Positions 11,789 to 25,300 of a stretch of 64,000 bases of DNA are shown piece after piece. Both the position numbers and the translations under genes were made by a program. Origin of the DNA: Cucumis sativus (taxonomy: Eukaryota; Streptophyta; Magnoliopsida; Cucurbitales; Cucurbitaceae); NCBI RefSeq assembly GCF_000004075.3, contig NC_026655.2:186001-250000 (forward strand), written 5' to 3'. The notes under the pieces were generated by a model that did not search any database, had not been told where the DNA came from, and saw nothing but the letters and a program-made list of their open reading frames with translations. Numbering within the stretch: position 1 is the first letter of the stretch; every line of letters starts with the position of its first letter.

Positions 11789-14700
11789 CTATTCAAGTGA
11801 AGCCCATTCTGGATATGGGCATTCGTAGATCCATCCTGGTCCAGAGTACTGAACACAATGCAGCCACAGACCCTCTTCTTCTCCTTCATACCTGCGCATA
11901 ACCAAAACCATGTTTAATGCAATATTCATGGACACTATTGCATTTCCAGTGGGGTACAAGTTAAGTTTCTCACCCCTTTGGAGCCAAATTTGGACAGTTT
12001 GTACACATTGGATCAATACCAAAATCTTCGCTCCAGTTTTCTTTGCATGCATTAGCACAATCTTCTTGAACATCACGTGCAGGAGAACAGAATGATATTG
12101 CTGCAGCTCTATCTGCAGTTGTTTTTTGCACGGAACGACCAGAAGCTTCTTTTGTAAGGTACAGTGCATCATTGGCTATAGGATACCCTGTATATTGCAA
12201 GTGCACACGGATCTACATTGCAGGTGGGAATACACATGGATCATTTAGACCTACGAAATGGAGTTCTCATGCAGAATGACTTCAACAAGTTTAGATTAGA
12301 ATTTTACTTGATGAGTTCGGCCGGTAATTGGTTCGCATGAAACAATGCTGTGGACTCCATCGGAACTGATACGAGTGAACTTTGTTTGGGCGGCCTTCCC
12401 CTTGGTTCGAGTATCAGTGGAAGAATCAACCATCTGCTGTTGTACAATTAATGGGCCTTTACAGACTTATTTTATGAAGACCTAACCATTCCGAACAAAT
12501 AAATTCCATCTTGTTTAGGGTACTAACTTACAAGCTCAGTCTTAGAGTTGGCGCCAAATAAGAAATTTATATTAAAAGAAAAAAATAGGCTTAATAGGTT
12601 CTTAAACTTTCAAACACGTGTCTAGTAAGTTTCTAAACTTTAAAGAGTATCTACAAGTCCCTACACTTTTGATTTCATGTGCAAAATGACTATCTCACCC
12701 TACTATATATTTGGTTGCCAATAAAGTAAATTCATTCCATATCATCATCAATGCCTTCTTCTTAAGTAACTGAAGTTTATATGGACAAGGAAAAAAATGA
12801 ACCTCACCTCCGCTGTGCTCCTTCCCTCTCGAGGATTGTAGTTAATATTAGCATCAACCACTTGCTGAAATTAAGTCCAGAGTAAAATGAAGCAGATAAT
12901 CAGAAAGAACGCTTATAGCAATATTATGAGGCAACTTCACTAAACATAAAAATACACCACAGTGCTCCAAATGCTTATTATGCTTGAGACTGAAAGAAAA
13001 TTCTGATACAAATTTATTTCCCTCTAGTGTCAAAACAACCGAGTGTTGATCTCATACACTTCTAACAACCCCACATGCCTATGAGGAGCATCAACCACAG
13101 GCAAAAACTCATGCACATGTCCATAGGACGTCAGAATAGGGCAACCAGGGGGACCCCTTTAAAATGTAGACTCAAGATTTCTCAACATCCTAAATTACCC
13201 TTGAGCCTTTATCAAAAGGTTTCCATTTAGATTGTTACAAGCAGAAATCTGAAAGTAAACCCTTATGGTCATATTTGAAGGAACAATTTGATAAATAATT
13301 GAAGACAGAAGAGAATCAAAACTTGACCAGTCTAAGAAGAGATACCTCTTCTTCTGGAAACACACCCACTACCCTTGCAATATACTGCTTCTTCACCAGC
13401 CCAGACTCAATCTGCAGTATGAATATATTCAGTTTCTAGTTAGACCAATTGCAGAAAAGGACGAGAAATCAATCGCAGATTAAATTTAACTATACACCGT
13501 GAAACGGGTAAGAGTATCACTAGGAAAACTTCCTCTGCAAGTGGACCTTTTTTTTTTTCTTTAAATAGCTTCTTTACGAACATTTATAACTCAATTATGT
13601 TTGGTCAACATTCTCTCTTTTTATAAATAATCTTTTTGTGGATTTGTGTTCAACAACGTGCAGATGTGGAGTTCCAAAATTTAAACACAAATTTTATCAT
13701 AGGTACGCTAATTGTCTTCCTAAGCTTATAAGTAAAGCATGTAATGCTGTGTATTTATGTGAGATTTTATTTTACAAAATTTCAATTAAGCTGCAAAATT
13801 CTTTAGGGATCATTTATCTCTCATATATTTTCTTACTAATACCATTCACTATTATAAGACTATACCTAGGTTTCACGTTATTTTTTACAATTTCATTGTT
13901 TAACAAATTACCAGCTAGGAATCATGCTTTTCCCATAAATTTTTTATATTCAGGTCATTTACTGTCATCAATTTTTTATGAGTTTCCTCACTTTTTTTTT
14001 CTTTTTTTTGCATAGAAAAGACAACTTTTATTGAGAAAAAATGAAAAATATAGGGGCATGTAAAAAAACCAAGCCCTAAAAAATGGGGTCCAACTAACCA
14101 AAATGTTGCCTAAAGAGTAGAATTCCTCACCATTTGTGTTGTTAGAATATCAAACCATCTCCTTAATATTTGCGTCCAAATATAAACTAAATAGTCATCA
14201 TTTGTATATGCTGTCAGTTATAATCTAGGAAGCATGGATACCCATGCCGAGCATCCAAGTCAGAAACAGATTCATCTGAACAAGCCCTATACACTTGTCC
14301 GACACGTTGTATGATATTAAAAGCCCGAGCATGATTCCAAGAAGAAAAAAAACTAAAGCCTAGCGCTAAAGAGATACTATCTTAGTTTCTCAACCAAACT
14401 TATTTATTCATCATCATGAGTTAACGTAGAGGTCAATAAGGGTCATAGCAATCTATTTAGGATTTAATTTTTGAATTTCCTTGATGTTCAAATGTTGAAT
14501 GGTCATCCAGTGTCAATAAGTTGAGGGGCCGTCTATATGCTCTACAAATGTTAATTGACTTGACTACATATGTTTCCACTGAAGTATAATCTGTTTTTTT
14601 ATGTTAAGTTTAAAGGTTTATTTATTTTGAAGTATTAAATATATTAATATCAACATATATTTTCTTTGAAATGAAATATATACATGTAATAATAATAATA

Positions 14701-16641
14701 GTAATAAGGTATCCCCAACATACTTGCATCCTATTCTTTTAGAATTTGGTGTGGTGTCATGTCCGTGCCTATTAGGTTATAATCATTTATGTCCATTGCA
14801 TAGTAGTAAAACTTACGGACATATAATTATTGAAGTACAATCAAATCGACATTTTTTCCTCATAAATATATTTATATCAAATCATAAAACTACTAGTATT
14901 GATTACTGTGGGTCCTTTTCTAAAATTAAAATTCTTTATTTATTGACAATGACAGTCAATGCATTGTCCAATTGAGAGTCCATGCATTATTCAATAGTAA
15001 TGATGTGAAGCAGTTCTCAACATTATATGACACTATAGCAGTTAGAAGTTCTCTATAGAAGAAAACCCAGAATAAATGTTTGATCAACATGTTTGAGAAG
15101 AATGCACCTCATAAGAATTCCATGAAAATGGATTCCCCTGTCATTTACTATATACTGACATAAAAATAAATAAATAAAATCTTAAGTATAAGGCATACCT
15201 GTTGTCTGAAAAGGTCAGCTTTGGATGCATTTCTAGCAAGGATAAGAAGTCCTGAGACAAGGCGATCCAGTCGATGAATAGCTTACATGATCGTGTCAAG
15301 GAAAGAAGAGGGTGGTTGCTCTTCAAACCAAATGATAAAATATGCCAGTAGTTTCCTTCATTATCAAATTAACTATTAAGAGACTAAATAAGAGGTAATA
15401 GCTTCAGGAAGGACATGGAAGTCGGATACGAAATAGAGGTGCCAAACCATGCTCTGCCTCGAGTATACCGACAACTGTGTTTTTCCTATATTGACCACAT
15501 GGATGAACCTATATTACAATAGAGATTGCTTTTAAAATGGAACTAAAAGTAAGGGTAAAATCAACTTAAGTGAAAAACAGACAAGAGGAACGTGTAACTC
15601 AAATTTATTTACTAAGCATCTGTCACACAGCTTGGATAGCTAGTGACACTATGAAGTTCATACTACCAATCTTACTCACTGGAACAGATGCAGGCTTGCA
15701 AACAGTGAGCACTTCTTCTTCTTCTTTGAGAACTTTCACGCCCCAAGCCATTACCGGAGGTTCATGCCTACAGCCCTTGCGAAATCAATTGTGAATTTGA
15801 TAACTCTATGGTGCAGCTTTAACATATAGAAAGCAATCAATTGCTGGCTTGCAGCTTTGACGTAAACAGTGTTCCATAAACAAATGTAAATTCAATAGAA
15901 TCACAACCAAGTCTCTAGCAATGTAAATATTTCATTTGGGAACTATAAGCCTTTAATACACTACCAGAAATTAGAATGTGGAGAAGACATACCTATGTAG
16001 GAAATGGCTTATCTTTTGAGATGATTTAACTATATATGAAACAGGAACCATCTCCCCATCGACTTGTATGCGACCACATTCGACAGCATCAACCTAAGAA
16101 ATAAAGTTCATGAAAACAAGAGAAGAAAAAAAGGTCTATGAGAATTATATTCATTCAGTACATGTGAGAAATCCATAGTTTGATCATATCACAGAGGTAA
16201 AAATGAAAAGGACAAACCATACATAGTACTCGTAAGGTCGACCTTTGAACTCTTCAGCAAACAAGTCAACAATAGTTTTGCCAGCCCATCGATTCTTTAC
16301 CTGCAAATTGCAAATATGAAGTTAAAATCAAGAGTTTGAAATTAGAATCTCAAAGTTTGAAGTCAAAAAATAAGAAAGAGAAGCAGGTAAGTGAATTACA
16401 TGAGCTATGAACTCGAAGTAGTAAGGTCTAACGTGGCGCCTCCCTAATCAAAGAAGTGTGATTAAAAACAAAATGGAAAGAAAACAAAAAATCCCCAAAA
16501 GCGGGGTTGAAGCCTGTATGTACCATTATGAAATATATAATCGCTTCGTTGTGGAGGGTTGTCAGGGGTTTGCCATACGATCCCTCCCATTCCCATTCCC
16601 ATGCGCATGCTCTCTTCTTCCCTCTTCCTTTTGCTCCTCAT
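11789..16641 (-). CDS. RluA-family RNA pseudouridine synthase (plant type 7)
   Basis: Isomerises uridine to pseudouridine in structured RNA. Twelve exons on the minus strand: 16641-16524, 16443-16400, 16300-16223, 16093-15993, 15767-15680, 15508-15430, 15281-15199, 13411-13346, 12864-12808, 12433-12308, 12212-11974 and 11891-11789, giving 393 aa. Every junction keeps frame. RHVRPYYFEFIAHVKNRWAG (about residues 42-61) leads into an S4-like segment (GRIQVDGEMV). The catalytic block is PIHRLDRLVSGLL with Asp175 in the invariant HRLDR motif, and TGRTHQIRVHLQ (about 275-286) is the conserved C-terminal motif. The C-terminus has a cysteine-rich tail (DPMCTNC) and ends ECPYPEWASLE, as I recall for Arabidopsis RNA pseudouridine synthase 7. 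The ATG is the first in frame and is followed by a basic/acidic KRKREEE stretch. The target RNA and compartment are not visible from sequence. A 1.8 kb intron (13412-15198) holds LINE debris. Confidence 0.93.
12570..12730. repeat. Probable interspersed repeat in intron
   Basis: The phrase about ttcttaaactttcaaa... followed by tctaaactttaaag and ccctacacttttgat has the internally repetitive wording of a dispersed repeat often met in cucurbit introns. Identification is from memory and the limits are approximate. Confidence 0.3.
14015..14160 (-). mobile_element. LINE 3'-end fragment
   Basis: The segment aaaagacaacttttattgag, then ggggcatg, aaccaagccc, tggggtccaactaacc and atgttgcct, is shared with copies at 25365, 32415, 33310 and 35800. 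Those copies are linked to LINE coding remnants, so this is read as the reverse-complemented 3' UTR of the same family. It sits in the 1.8 kb intron of the pseudouridine synthase gene. Outer boundaries are uncertain. Confidence 0.55.
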
Positions 16642-17272
16642 ACTCTACTGAAGCGAAGGGAAAGGGGAAGGGGAAGAAGACAGAATGAAACGACACCGTA
16701 TGGATCCTGATGGCTGCGGTGCCACGTCGTATAAACTTCGAACCGAATCGAACCGGACCGTAATAAGTTAAGTTTGTATAAAGTCAAGACCGCGTCGATT
16801 TCAGAATCGGTGTGGCTTTGCGCACTTTGTCTTCTTCTTCACTTCAACAACTTAAAATATTATTATTATATTATTTATAAATACATAATCTGGGAAAGAA
16901 AAAAAAAAATATATATATATATATATATATTGAATAATTAATGATAATAAAAAAAAATCCCAATATTCTTCATTCTAAAAAGCCTGCAGCTGAGAGGAAA
17001 CTGCTTTGGCCTGAATTGTGAATTGATCGTCGCCTTCTCAAGGTCTCTTCTCTCTTCTTAATTCTCCTCTTCTTTTGCACTTTATCCACAATTACTCTCC
17101 TTTTCGGATCTTTCATGGTGTTTCTTCACACCTGTAATTTCTTCAGCTTCCTTGCTGTTGGAATTGGTTTTGATTCCTTCTAGGGCACCGGATTTCGTCA
17201 CCGCCTGTGTCCGATCAATTCAATCTCCGGATCCAACATTTCTACCTGATTTCAGGAGGATAGTCAACTCAG
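16642..17272. promoter_or_regulatory. Shared head-to-head promoter region
   Basis: The 631 bases between the two divergent start codons must contain both promoters. An AT tract lies at 16909-16930. Nearer MUB there is a likely 5' UTR intron, with donor-like caaggtctct near 17040 and acceptor cttctag near 17184. No clear TATA box is seen on either side. Confidence 0.6.
16909..16930. repeat. (AT)n microsatellite
   Basis: Eleven AT units directly after a poly-A stretch, inside the shared promoter region. Confidence 0.85.
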
Positions 17273-20167
17273 ATGCCGGAGGACGATTTGATTGACATTA
17301 AGTTTAGGCTCTACGATGGTTCTGATATTGGACCCTTTCGATACTCGTCGGCGTCCACAATTGATGTGCTTAAGCAGAGAATAGTCTCCGATTGGCCCAA
17401 AGGTTCTCAACTTTACTCTTCATCTTCTCTCTGATCTTTTCTGTTATAAGTATTCATTCAATTTGTAATCGTTTCTGACATTAGCCTTTTTTTTATCCTT
17501 TTTTTTTTTTTTTCTATACTGCAAACGCTTGTGTGAATTTTCGGCGTTTCTGCTGCATGTTCTGTACTCTGTCAATCCCTCTTTTTTTTAATACTATAGT
17601 CTGCTAGCTTAAGAGAGGTACTATTTTTAGGAATAATATTTTATTCTTGGCAGACGATTCCATGTCGTTTTGTTATTCTTGATTTACGCGCTCATTCAGA
17701 TGGCGCGCATTGAATCTGTTGATGTATGTCGTTTTACAGTTAGGAAATCATGCCTTTGTTTTTGGTTTCTTAAAAATTGTCTTTTGTTCTCTGGACTTCC
17801 TATCATTTTTTCTTTCTCTGATTTCGTTTTCATATTGATTTCTGTTTCCCTTTTGGGACGATTTTTTTTTCCTTTTCAGGAAAAACAATCACTCCGAAGG
17901 CAGCCAGTGAAATAAAACTGATAAGCTCTGGAAAAATTTTGGAAAATAACAAAACTGTTGGTCAGTGTAAATTACCTTTTGGTGAGTTCACGGGAGGAGT
18001 CACCATAATGCACGTTGTTGTACAGCCATCCCTAGCGAAAGCTAAAACAGGTGATTTCTTTTGAGATTTTTGCCATAAATATAATTGTATTAGTCATTGA
18101 TTGTTCTTTTTTAAATTTTAATTTTACATGAAATTTTTTCCCCCTTTTCTCCAATCCCCGATGGTTTTTCAAATACTCTGGATTTAGTACGAGTCTATAT
18201 AATTGTGGTCTTAGGAGATGGATTCGCATTCTGAACTGATACATTCACCAAATTGTTGTTGGTCTTTTAGCTTGTATCTGTCAATATTCTTCTAATGCTA
18301 ATTCTTAATGCCCGCTTTTGTTACAATTTCTGGAGTTAATGGTATATAACAATTTTATAATTGTTATTCTGCTTTCAAAGCCTTTTGACTAGTGCTTTCG
18401 AGTTATAACTATGAACCATGCTAACCAGAATTCTGAATCTTAGCATGTAGTTCCATGAGTTAGCTATCATGAGCCTCGTAGAGAACCTTCTTTCTTCATT
18501 TATTTCTGCTCCAGAATTATATCTTCTTTTTTTATCTGTCCCTGAACTATGCCTGTAGCTTTTAAATGCAGAAGGGTTTTCTAGGCCTTCTTTGAATGGT
18601 TACGGTTAGGACAATAACTGCTAGCAGATTGTATCGAAACCACTTCATTTGGCACAAAGTTAGAGACATATGATCATCTTATTGACTAGTACTCCCTTAA
18701 AAAGTATGCAGTGAGAAGCTATCCACTGAGTTGGCTAGTGTGAATAATAAAGAGCTTAAAGAGAATAGATTCAAGTTATGCTATGGCCACCTACCTAGGA
18801 TGTAAATCTTACAAATATCCTTGGTAATCAAATGTAGTAGTTTTATATAGTTTTGTAGTGAGAATGGTCAAGATGTCCACAAGATGGCCAGACATTCACG
18901 AATATATTAAAAAAAAAAATGAAGGTACATAGTTTCTAGGGGCTTGGCTGGACTATGAATCTGCAGATTTAACTAGTCAACTAGGAATTCTAATGGCAAA
19001 ATTACTATATAGTACAGATTGTTGGATAAAGATCAAAGTTTGCTGTATATATTCGTGAACAGTACTCTTCTTTGTATTCTTCGGTTGAGGAATTTCTGCA
19101 TAGGAACATTGGGGTTTGTTGGATGTCTTGCGTAACCCTTAGCTGAGGATTCAAGTATATTCGTTTAACCACTCTTTCTCTTTGCATGATTTTTCCCTCT
19201 TCTTCCCTCTTCTTCCCTCTTCTTCCCTCTTCATTATTTTTGTCTTCATTTTTTTCTTTTCATCTTCTAATCATTGGGAAATCTAAAATAAACTAGCAAA
19301 GGAAGTACTTGGATTGTTGTTAGGGCCAATAAAAATTTCAAATCATCCAGATTTATTTATTTATTTTATTTGTTTGAATTTACAGAAATTAATTGACTGC
19401 TGTAAACTACTATTAAAATCAGTGATATTATTATTAATTACTTGACAGAATTAATATATTAATTAGCCTCATTTAATCAACTGGCTATAATTGTCATTAA
19501 TTGCTTATAATTAATTTGATTAATTCTAATATTTCGTGATTTCATGGGATTACTTGTGATTCTATAGAAACATCTTTTATTTTCATGAAACTTGACAATA
19601 AGTCTAACTTCCGTGAATTGCTTGGATTTAATTTTGCTTAATTATATCCACGAAACTTGTCGAAGTCTTTGTTCGAAATAAACATTTTTTAATTTCAAAA
19701 TAAAGGGGCAGACAATGAAATTTTGAACTAAGGTGGCCCCTTCAATGTTTTTCTATTATTGGCAGTCTAGGATATCATCTATGAATCTGGTTTCTTCTGT
19801 TTGATCGTTGATTTTTCATTCTTGATTTCAATGAATTCATATACAAAGCAAGCACCTGCTGAAGAAAGAAGAGTGGGAGAGAAACAGAATGAAAAGTAGA
19901 ATGTGTTAGTGTTGCTTTAAGTCAATTTACGTGACTGCTGTGTTTCTCTAATCCAATCTTGAATGTGGTCCAAATCCTCGTAGAACTGTTTTAAATCACA
20001 ACTTAGTGAACTTGTGGTCATTGATTGAATTTGTTTTTGATTAGTCTGATATTTCTTTGCTGTGCCGTGAAATATTTATTTACATAGATATGTTGATGAT
20101 AATTGATACAGAGAAAAAGACTGACAATTCGCAACAGAAGATCGTCTGCTCCTGTTCCATACTTTGA
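17273..20167 (+). CDS. MUB: Membrane-anchored ubiquitin-fold protein (MUB)
   Basis: Prenylated ubiquitin-fold protein of the plasma membrane; family members recruit specific E2 ubiquitin-conjugating enzymes there. Exons are 17273-17402, 17880-18050 and 20112-20167, giving 118 aa, the usual family size. The protein opens MPEDDLIDIKFRLYDGSDIG, continues with a ubiquitin-like fold (about residues 7-100, including LISSGKILENNKTVGQC and MHVVVQP), and ends CSCSIL. Cys115 starts a CaaX box (CSIL). A terminal Leu usually directs geranylgeranylation, and the Cys two positions upstream is a candidate palmitoylation site. The second intron is 2.06 kb with AT-rich filler and a CTTCTTCCCT minisatellite. 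Recognition is strong: length, fold region and lipid motif all agree. Confidence 0.95.
19193..19232. repeat. 10-bp minisatellite CTCTTCTTCC
   Basis: About four near-perfect copies of a 10-base pyrimidine unit in MUB intron 2. Confidence 0.9.
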
Positions 20168-22307
20168 AACACAACACCAGTCATATGATTCGTTTGGTAA
20201 ATCATCTTCCAAAACACGGTTGCTATCACCCATATTCTTGTGTATAAATGCTTTCTGGTAATTTGGTAATGATGTGTTTAGGAATATTGATGTGGGGGAC
20301 ATACTTTTCTTTTATATGATTGTGAAGTTTTTCTTATTATTTTTCAAATTCTTTGGTTACTAAGGACATGCTCTATTCTGTTTTTCCCATAAGCCTCTCT
20401 CTTTTGGTACAGGAAAAGCTAGATCTTCTCTCTTATTAAGAGGGTTCCCAACTACAAGAAGAGGGCTATTTATAGATTACGAGAGGCATTCAGTGATGAG
20501 GGTAATTTTGAAAAATTGCTAAAGAACATATCCCCATACTTTCTCCAACAAAAAAAAAAAAAAAAAAAATTAAACATTTACTTTTCTTTTCTTAAAAGAA
20601 AAAAAAGTAACAATACTCCTATAAGTTTGATTAAGTCATCCTTTTTTATTCTTTTCAAGAGAGAATTATAAGCCATCCTATGAATACCTTTACTTGTAAA
20701 AAGCAAAATATCTCTGGCACTTAGAGGTGGGAGTTTTTAATTACGTATGGTACTCTATCTTAGAAACAGAACTGCTTTATGGCATAGCCAGCCAATATCT
20801 TAATCCCTTGGAAAAGAAACTTGTTTCTTTCATGATCACATTAAAAACTGGTGAGCCGGCCTTAAATTGTTTGTTTGGCATGCCGTAGTGACACAAATGG
20901 AGGCTTATACCCATTATTAATGTATTGTATTTTGACATTTAAATATCTTCCAATGTTTCAACCCCTTTGGAAAAATATAGAAGGAGCTTCCTCTGACTGT
21001 TGTTGCTTGAAGCGAAGACCAACAACTCTTGGTGTTCATCTTGAGTGGTTGTCAAGAGTCAAAAGAGATATGTGATGCCTTCAAGTAATGAACCCAAATC
21101 TTCTATTCATGTGGAACATAGGATGTTATTACATTTTAAGTAAGTAGCGTCATCAAAGAAATAAACGGTCAAGTATTTTGTTGTCATGCTTAACGATTCT
21201 CAACTTTTCAATTTCAGATATGATTTATCTTACTATGTGGGAAATTGATAAAAACGGCCATTTGAGTATGATTCTGAAAATGTCACAAATACCCCTGCAA
21301 GGTTGTAATTTTTTAACTTGATTTTGAAAAATGGTCCATTTTCTTAGCATGAAAGGTCACAGATGCGTATATTAGGCGCCTAACTTTTAACCTACTCAAC
21401 ATTTACTACTTCGCTCTTAAGCTCTCAATTAGTTGAATTTTGTGTTTTTGGTTCAGTTTTTTTTTATTATTCAATTGATTTCACTAAACATTAGGTTTTC
21501 AAATATACACATTTTAAAGTCGAAAAATAAAAACTCTGACTCTCAAACGTCTTTGAAAAGAGAAACAATTTAACACAAATACAAAAAGCATCGTTGACAG
21601 TTAGTATCCACGAACTCACGAACTCCGATTGAAATTTTAGTGTTTTAATGCCTATAATTTACAATCATGCTTGTAAAGCATTCAAGATTTTGAAACTTGA
21701 AATTATGTAAGTTTATACATTAAGGTCATAATTTGAAGGCCACGAATCCAAGAAGGTTGGTACGCAAAGCTTGTAAAACATGTACTTGTTTAGAATTGTT
21801 GTGCTATGGTTGCCGTAGATGCCACGGAAGACCTCTCATTTTAATAGAGTCGTAATGCTGTTTCTATCATTTATGAAATTTTCAGTTATGAATTAAGAGT
21901 TTACGAAGATAAATGCAAGAAGCCAAACCACAAAGAAACGTAAAGATAAAAGTGTAAGTTTGCTGTTGCAGGAATAAGCATTTCGTTGATGACATTCCGC
22001 TCAATTTACAAAAACCTTTTATGGAGTTCTGACACTTGCAAATTTTACCGTGCAAGAACACCATCTTCGGCATTCAAATTTTACCCCACTACTCTATATG
22101 CTCTAATGGTCATTTTCAACTAAAAGAATGCCAAAATATACAGTGCACCCCACCCAACCCATAAAAAAAGTAGTAATATAAATAGTAAAAATACGTTAGC
22201 ACAGCCTATAGCTCGGCAAAATACTACGCTTGACGAGGAAGGTGCCACTTGCCACCAAAGGAATGTTTGTTGCTACTCCACACAACCAATTATCCACAAG
22301 AAGTCTC
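20168..22307. other. Convergent intergenic region (3' UTRs of MUB and MORC)
   Basis: No gene seen. It should contain the MUB 3' UTR at the left and the MORC 3' UTR at the right. A 20-base poly-A run near 20550 follows sequence of unknown type and could be the tail of an old retroposon. Sequence at 21230-21430 reads like a dispersed repeat. Confidence 0.5.
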
Positions 22308-25300
22308 TTACCTTTTTTCTAGAATTTGGATCTTGTCTAGCAGTTCTTGGATAGTGTTAGATGCTTCCTGTAGATGCCCAGAGGCAGAGAGAGAGAGAGA
22401 GAGAGAGACCACACAATTTTATTGTACATGAAAAGAAAACAAGCAGAGAAAAGTAGCCGACTAGATTGGAGGTAACCTCACCTTAAGCTTCTTCCGCAGA
22501 TTATGCTCCTCAGTTTCTCTTCGATCTCTCTCCTCAGAGAAAATATCTATTAGGCTCTCTTGTTCTTTGCTCAATTCCTCGATTTTAAGCTCTGCAGCTG
22601 TAAGCTGGATCACAAATATCAAGAATGTTAAATCTTTTACAATTCGTGAAACTCTTATTGTGTACTAAGATAAACCTCCCTCATTGTTCAAAATCTCTAC
22701 AGATGTACAAGCTACTAAAGCATTATGTAAAACCTCTTTACAAATTCTTACCCACGACCAGACGGTGCAGTTTAATTGATAAATTCATCACATAAAAGCA
22801 TTCCCCATTTTCTTCAGCAGAACTCACTAAATAAAATAAAATACAATAAGATGCACACCTGAGACTCAAGTGATTTACACCTCCTCTCTCTTTCATCTTG
22901 CAATTTTCCATGATCGGCTTCCTTTCTCTTTAATCTACAAAAGGGATACACAGGAAGCATTAGATTCCATGGCGTACAGACAATGCCCAATTACTGAAAC
23001 CACAAGAAAGAACACTCACCTCTCCTTCAATTCTTCATTTTCTTCCTTCAACTGCTGTAGCATGTGAAGATCAGAACTTGAAGGGGAACGCTCACTATCG
23101 TTTGTGTCTCCTCCCTGCCAGAGAGGGATGCGAACATAAATCAATGTTGTTTCAAGTTTATATGGAAACTATGGACCGTTAGAGGGAAAAAAAAATGTTT
23201 CTCAAAAAAGTCATTTATTTGAACTCTTTTGCAGGCAAATGATCGACCACTAAGCTGTAGACCCCATTTTTATTTAAGCTCCTTTGATAAAAAGAGTTTA
23301 AAATAAACTTTGAAAGTGTGTCAAAAGCTATTGAAATGGTTGCAAAATACTTTAGTTTTTGCAAATGACTTGTTTCCAAAATTGAACGCTTCAAAAGTTA
23401 AACCAAATACACTCTAAACCAAACATAATTAACTTATACACTTGCATTTGATTGGCATTCCCCTCACACAAAGCAGGGACAAAAACAGCCAACCAAGCAT
23501 AAACACAGGAAACTTTAATGTGGTGCATCCAATTTAACACCTATAATCTAAGCTATCCAACTTTTAACACACATTCAACCTTATGAGGAACTGAGGAATG
23601 TGTGGGAGCAAAAATGAAAATTCAACAGCCAATTAAGACCTCACCTTGCTTACCCTTGATTATGAAAAATAAAAATATATATAATATACCTTCGGTTTAG
23701 CCAATCCCCCTTGCTGAGCTTGACTGACACCTCCATTTGAAGATGCCTTCATTCTCATTGAAACATCATTACCATGAAATGTCTCATTGCCGGTACCGTT
23801 TGCTTGTCCACCATGATGGTTGTCAACCCTAACTTCTAGTCCAGAAGGCGAAGGTGGCTCAGAAGAAGATGGTCTTGTCCTCGATTTCTCAGAGTCAGGG
23901 GTCATACTGCCATTTTTTTCTTTACTTGAATGCATATTCCCATATCTGAAGTCCTTTGTTTTCTGGAACTTCTCTGTTTCTTTTCCTAAATAGATTTTAT
24001 CGGGTTTCGTCCCACCAAAGGAAGTACTCTTCTTTTTTGATTGAGGTGGAGGCTGTGAAGAATAATCATCCGGGGAACTTTCTAGAAAAGTAAGGTAAAC
24101 AACTAAACATGTTAGAAGAAAGGTGGAACTGACTTGGGAGGGACTACACTGCATGATAACATTTAAATGCAAAACTTCGCATTGATTGAAAAGATATGGA
24201 TAAATAATTGGGTTTCAAAAAAATCGATCCTTCCCCAAATAAATATTTGAGATTGTTTTAGAGGAAAGCTCAAATGGAAGTTTTCTTGAGGGGAAAAAAG
24301 AAAGAAAGAAAGAAAAGAAAGGCTCAAATGAAAAACGCCAGTACCTCTATCTGGAGTCCGACTGTTAGGTTTATCAATTCGTCTCGGAGCATAGCCAATC
24401 TTATGACAGTAGGAACACCTAAAAAACGAAATGACATGTTCAGTAGTGAATAACAGATGAGATAGATACCACCTTATCATAAAAAATAGTAAGAGACCAG
24501 TAAGTTTTCTGCATCTGTATCAACCGTGCTTCAAGTCTGGCAAGAACAGTTGTTCGCTCAAACCCCTGCTTATCGTGGGCAGGTTCAACAAAATTTGCTT
24601 CTAAAACACCTGCAGTATAATCGAGCCTGTCAGAACTTGGATTGTTTAACTTTTCACCATCTTCCCATGTTTTTATTAGATATTATATTGATAAGTAGAT
24701 TAATCAATAAATAAATAAAACAAAGCAGCACCTATAACTCCACGACCATCACTTCCCGAAGCATTCCAAAGCCTCCAAAATGGCTGGCAAATAATAATAA
24801 TCATTTATCAGAAACAATAATAGCTTAATTCATATTTTACATGGAGGAAACCATATTTCACAGGGCAAGCAATGGCATAGTGTATATAAGAGTAAAACAA
24901 CCAGAGCCCCAAGCTTGCAAAATTGAAAGCAAAGGATAGCCGACAAAAAGTTTTGGCAACTAAGAAAAAAGGAGAAGATAATGACACTTAAGACCATTCT
25001 TAAATTAATTAATAAAGACTAATTTTTATCTTACTTTTAAGTTTCCAAATACCTATCATAACTAAATACACGAAGAGCATGCTTTCCTTGTAGTAACCCT
25101 TGAAAATCTAAGATAAAAAAGAAATTAAGTAGAAGAATAATTTGCACGTTGCAAATGAGATCATTAACAACCATATAACACAGGACAAAAGAAATCGTTT
25201 CTCGGAAGCCATTTTTTAAAAATTTTAAAAAAATAAATAACATAAAAGAATAAAAACAATTATTTAAAAATATGTTTTTGGTTCTAAGGTTTCACCTTAA

